Of a DNA stretch of 64,000 nucleotides, positions 61,831 through 64,000 are shown one piece after another; positions within the stretch are counted from its first letter, which is position 1, and every line of letters begins with the position of its first letter. Made by a program: the position numbers and the translations under genes. The stretch spans positions 3,826,501 through 3,890,500 of the forward strand of contig NZ_CP132311.1 in assembly GCF_030733845.1 (NCBI RefSeq), in the 5' to 3' direction. This DNA comes from Shinella zoogloeoides. Its GTDB lineage: Bacteria; Pseudomonadota; Alphaproteobacteria; Rhizobiales; Rhizobiaceae. The notes below the pieces were generated by a model. It saw only the letters and a list, made by a program, of their open reading frames with translations. It ran no database searches and was not told the DNA's origin.

Positions 61831-62639
61831 GTGTTCAAACCACCGACCTCCTGATTTCCCGCCTCGGCGGCATGCTGCCGCGCTACGGCATCGTGCTCGG
61901 CTCCGGCCTCGGTTCGCTGGTGGAAGCCGTCGAGAACCCGCTGCGCATCCCCTATTCGGACCTGCCGAGCTTTCCGGTCAGCGCCGTTTCTGGTCATGCC
62001 GGGGAGCTTGTCATCGGGCATCTGGGCGGTGTGCCCGTCATCATGTTGTCCGGCCGCGTGCATTTCTATGAAACCGGCGACGCAAACGCCATGCGCACGC
62101 CGATCGAGGTTCTGAAGGGTCTCGGCGTCACCTCGCTGATCCTCACCAATTCGGCAGGCTCCCTGCGCGAGGACATGCCGCCCGGCTCGGTGATGCGCAT
62201 TGCCGACCACATCAACTTCTCCGGCACCAATCCGCTGATCGGCCTCGACAGCGACGATCGCTTCGTCGGCATGACCAATGCCTATGACGCCGGCCTTGCC
62301 GCGCGCATGGACGCGGCAGCGGCAAAGCTCGGCATTCCGCTTGCGAGCGGTGTCTACATGTGGTTTTCCGGCCCGAGCTTCGAGACGCCGGCGGAAATCC
62401 GCATGGCGCGCGTCTTCGGCGCGGATGCCGTCGGCATGTCCACCGTGCCGGAAGTGTTGATCGCGCGCCATCTCGGCCTCAAGGTCGCGGCCGCCTCTGT
62501 TATCACCAACTACGGCGCCGGCATGACGGGCGCCGAGCTCAGCCATCACGAAACCAAGGACATGGCCCCGATCGGCGGAAAGCGCCTCGCCGCGATCCTT
62601 TCCGAAATGATCGCGGGCGGAGGCTATGCCAATGCATGA
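61827..62639 (+). CDS. purine-nucleoside phosphorylase
   Basis: 270 residues of the trimeric PNP type. Phosphate-binding GIVLGSGLGSL and SGHAGELVIGHLGG, GRVHFYETG, SFETPAEIRMARVFGADAVGMSTVPE and base-binding ITNYGAGMTG are all present. It cleaves purine nucleosides with phosphate to base and (deoxy)ribose-1-P. It overlaps cdd by 4 bases and deoC by 8 bases. Confidence 0.93.
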   Translation: MSVQTTDLLISRLGGMLPRYGIVLGSGLGSLVEAVENPLRIPYSDLPSFPVSAVSGHAGELVIGHLGGVPVIMLSGRVHFYETGDANAMRTPIEVLKGLGVTSLILTNSAGSLREDMPPGSVMRIADHINFSGTNPLIGLDSDDRFVGMTNAYDAGLAARMDAAAAKLGIPLASGVYMWFSGPSFETPAEIRMARVFGADAVGMSTVPEVLIARHLGLKVAAASVITNYGAGMTGAELSHHETKDMAPIGGKRLAAILSEMIAGGGYANA

Positions 62640-63405
62640 GGACAGCGTGAAGGAGACCGCGAAGAAGGCGCTCTCGCTGCTCGACCTGACCGATCTGACC
62701 GATGATTGCGATGCCGCGGCCATCGAAAAACTCTGCGCGCAGGCGCAGACTGCCTTCGGCACGACGGCCGCCATCTGCATCTGGCCGCGTTTCGTCGCCC
62801 AGGCGCGTGGCATCCTCGGCAAGGATCATGCGGTGAAGATCGCCACCGTCGTCAACTTCCCCTCCGGTGACCTTGCCGTTGCCGACGTGATTGCCGAGAC
62901 GAGGGAAGCGATTGCCGACGGGGCCGACGAGATCGACCTCGTCATTCCCTACCGCGATTTCATTGCCGGCGACGAAGCGGCGGTGACGGAAATGGTGGCG
63001 GCGGTGAAGGCCGCCTGCACACCGCCCGTCATTCTGAAAACCATTCTGGAAACCGGCGAGCTGAAGGATCCGGCGCTGATCCGCGAGGCCTCGGACCTTG
63101 CGATTGCCGCCGGCACGGATTTCATCAAGACTTCGACCGGCAAGGTTGCCGTCAACGCCACCCTGCAAGCCGCCGAGGTCATGCTGAATGCCATCAAGAC
63201 CAGCGGCAAGCCGGTCGGTTTCAAGCCGGCGGGCGGCGTGCGCACGGTGGGCGATGCGGCGGATTATCTTGCGCTTGCCGCTACCATCCTCGGCGACGAC
63301 TGGGCGACGCCAAAGACCTTCCGCTTCGGCGCTTCGGGCCTGCTCAATGACATTCTGACCGTGCTTGGCGGCCAGTCGGCACCATCCGCGCCTGCGAGCT
63401 ACTGA
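62632..63405 (+). CDS. deoC: deoxyribose-phosphate aldolase
   Basis: 257 residues, the E. coli length. Schiff-base Lys166 is in DFIKTSTGK, and Asp102 (DEIDLVIP) and Lys198 (GFKPAGG) complete the proton relay. It splits deoxyribose-5-P into glyceraldehyde-3-P and acetaldehyde. ATG 62632 was chosen; ATG 62626 is in frame two codons earlier. deoA follows 1 base after the stop. Confidence 0.95.
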   Translation: MHEDSVKETAKKALSLLDLTDLTDDCDAAAIEKLCAQAQTAFGTTAAICIWPRFVAQARGILGKDHAVKIATVVNFPSGDLAVADVIAETREAIADGADEIDLVIPYRDFIAGDEAAVTEMVAAVKAACTPPVILKTILETGELKDPALIREASDLAIAAGTDFIKTSTGKVAVNATLQAAEVMLNAIKTSGKPVGFKPAGGVRTVGDAADYLALAATILGDDWATPKTFRFGASGLLNDILTVLGGQSAPSAPASY

Positions 63406-63406
63406 C

Positions 63407-64000
63407 ATGCTCCCGCAGGAGACGATCCGCCGCAAGCGGAACGGCCAGCCGCTTTCCAGGGAAGAGATTGCCCGCTTCGTCGCGGGCATCACGGATGGCA
63501 GCGTCTCCGAAGGGCAGGTGGCGGCCTTCGCCATGGCCGTCTGCTTCAACGGCATGACGCGCGACGAGACGGTGGCGCTGACGCTTGCCATGCGCGACTC
63601 GGGCGACGTGCTCGACTGGTCGGATATCGGTCGGCCGATCGCCGACAAGCATTCGACCGGCGGCGTCGGCGACAATGTCTCGATGATGCTCGCGCCGATC
63701 GCCGCCGCCTGCGGCCTCGCCGTGCCGATGATTTCCGGCCGCGGCCTCGGCCATACCGGCGGCACGCTCGACAAGCTGGAATCGGTTCCCGGCTACACGA
63801 TCATGCCCTCGGCCGAGCGCTTCCGCCGCACGGTGCAGGAGGTCGGCTGCGCGATCATCGGCCAGACGGCCGACCTCGCGCCGGCCGACAAGCGCATCTA
63901 CGCGATCCGCGACGTAACGGCGACGGTCGATTCCGTGCCGCTGATCACCGCGTCCATCCTCTCCAAGAAGCTCGCCGCCGGCCTCCAGTCGCTGGTGCTG
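63407..64000 (+). CDS. deoA: thymidine phosphorylase, 3' end outside window
   Basis: 198 codons are visible and the frame stays open to the last base, so the gene continues beyond the window. The N-terminal helical domain has [20 protein letters not shown]. The phosphate-binding signature is [20 protein letters not shown], followed by [20 protein letters not shown], both hallmarks of the pyrimidine-nucleoside phosphorylase family. It releases thymine and deoxyribose-1-P, feeding deoC via a phosphopentomutase that may follow. Confidence 0.95.
   Translation, partial: MLPQETIRRKRNGQPLSREEIARFVAGITDGSVSEGQVAAFAMAVCFNGMTRDETVALTLAMRDSGDVLDWSDIGRPIADKHSTGGVGDNVSMMLAPIAAACGLAVPMISGRGLGHTGGTLDKLESVPGYTIMPSAERFRRTVQEVGCAIIGQTADLAPADKRIYAIRDVTATVDSVPLITASILSKKLAAGLQSLVL

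Overview
The window is GC-rich, densely packed chromosomal DNA of an alphaproteobacterium. It is most likely a member of the Rhizobiaceae (Shinella, Rhizobium, Agrobacterium or Ensifer type). The evidence is a fructose-uptake cluster ordered as in Sinorhizobium frcRBCAK, a BA14K-family protein, an alphaproteobacterial H/E arrangement in an AtpB paralogue, and many GntR, LysR and MocR regulators with ABC importers. I see no phage, insertion sequence, CRISPR array, rRNA or origin. Two tRNA genes are present, Leu-CAG and Ser-GGA.

Layout. 1-8.7 kb: a hydrolase cut by the window edge, a transglutaminase-like cysteine peptidase, sugar-type oxidoreductases, two aldo/keto reductases, acetyltransferases, and LysR and XRE-cupin regulators. 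8.8-15 kb: lepA, an isolated atpB-like gene, a flavin-type oxidase divergent from a MocR regulator, an amidotransferase, and a 58-residue secreted protein. 15-20.8 kb: the fructose importer (fucU-like mutarotase, ROK repressor, frcB, frcC, frcA, frcK). 20.8-26.5 kb: pyrC, a Crp/Fnr regulator, a receiver-domain protein, DoxX, a SelT-like protein, BA14K, a phosphohexomutase and tRNA-Leu. 26.5-38.3 kb: surface polysaccharide functions, HPP-CBS, glutamate dehydrogenase, two Rnk-like proteins, beta-carbonic anhydrase, a transsulfuration-type enzyme, 5-formyl-THF cyclo-ligase, and a GntR-MFS pair.

38.3-51.2 kb is the most interesting region: a hydroxyproline catabolic island. It has a proline-racemase-superfamily enzyme with Ser/Thr at the catalytic positions (probable trans-3-hydroxy-L-proline dehydratase), two GntR regulators, a DapA-family deaminase, an Ldh2-family reductase (probable pyrroline-2-carboxylate reductase) and a ketoglutarate-semialdehyde-type aldehyde dehydrogenase. 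These are followed by an operon of polar-amino-acid ABC importer, FAD-dependent D-amino-acid dehydrogenase and a fused aconitase X (probable cis-3-hydroxy-L-proline dehydratase). Together they could convert both 3-hydroxyproline isomers to proline and 4-hydroxy-D-proline to 2-oxoglutarate. A canonical Cys/Cys 4-hydroxyproline epimerase is not visible here. Repeated AT-rich palindromes in front of these genes suggest one local regulon.

51.2-55.5 kb: UDP-glucose dehydrogenase, a DMT exporter divergent from a LysR gene, tRNA-Ser, and a small membrane protein. 55.5-64 kb: msrA, then a nucleoside uptake and salvage operon: BMP-type binding protein, (slyX on the other strand), two-domain ATPase, two permeases, cytidine deaminase, purine-nucleoside phosphorylase, deoC, and deoA running off the window end. 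Many genes overlap by 1-10 bases, and several convergent pairs share their stop region.
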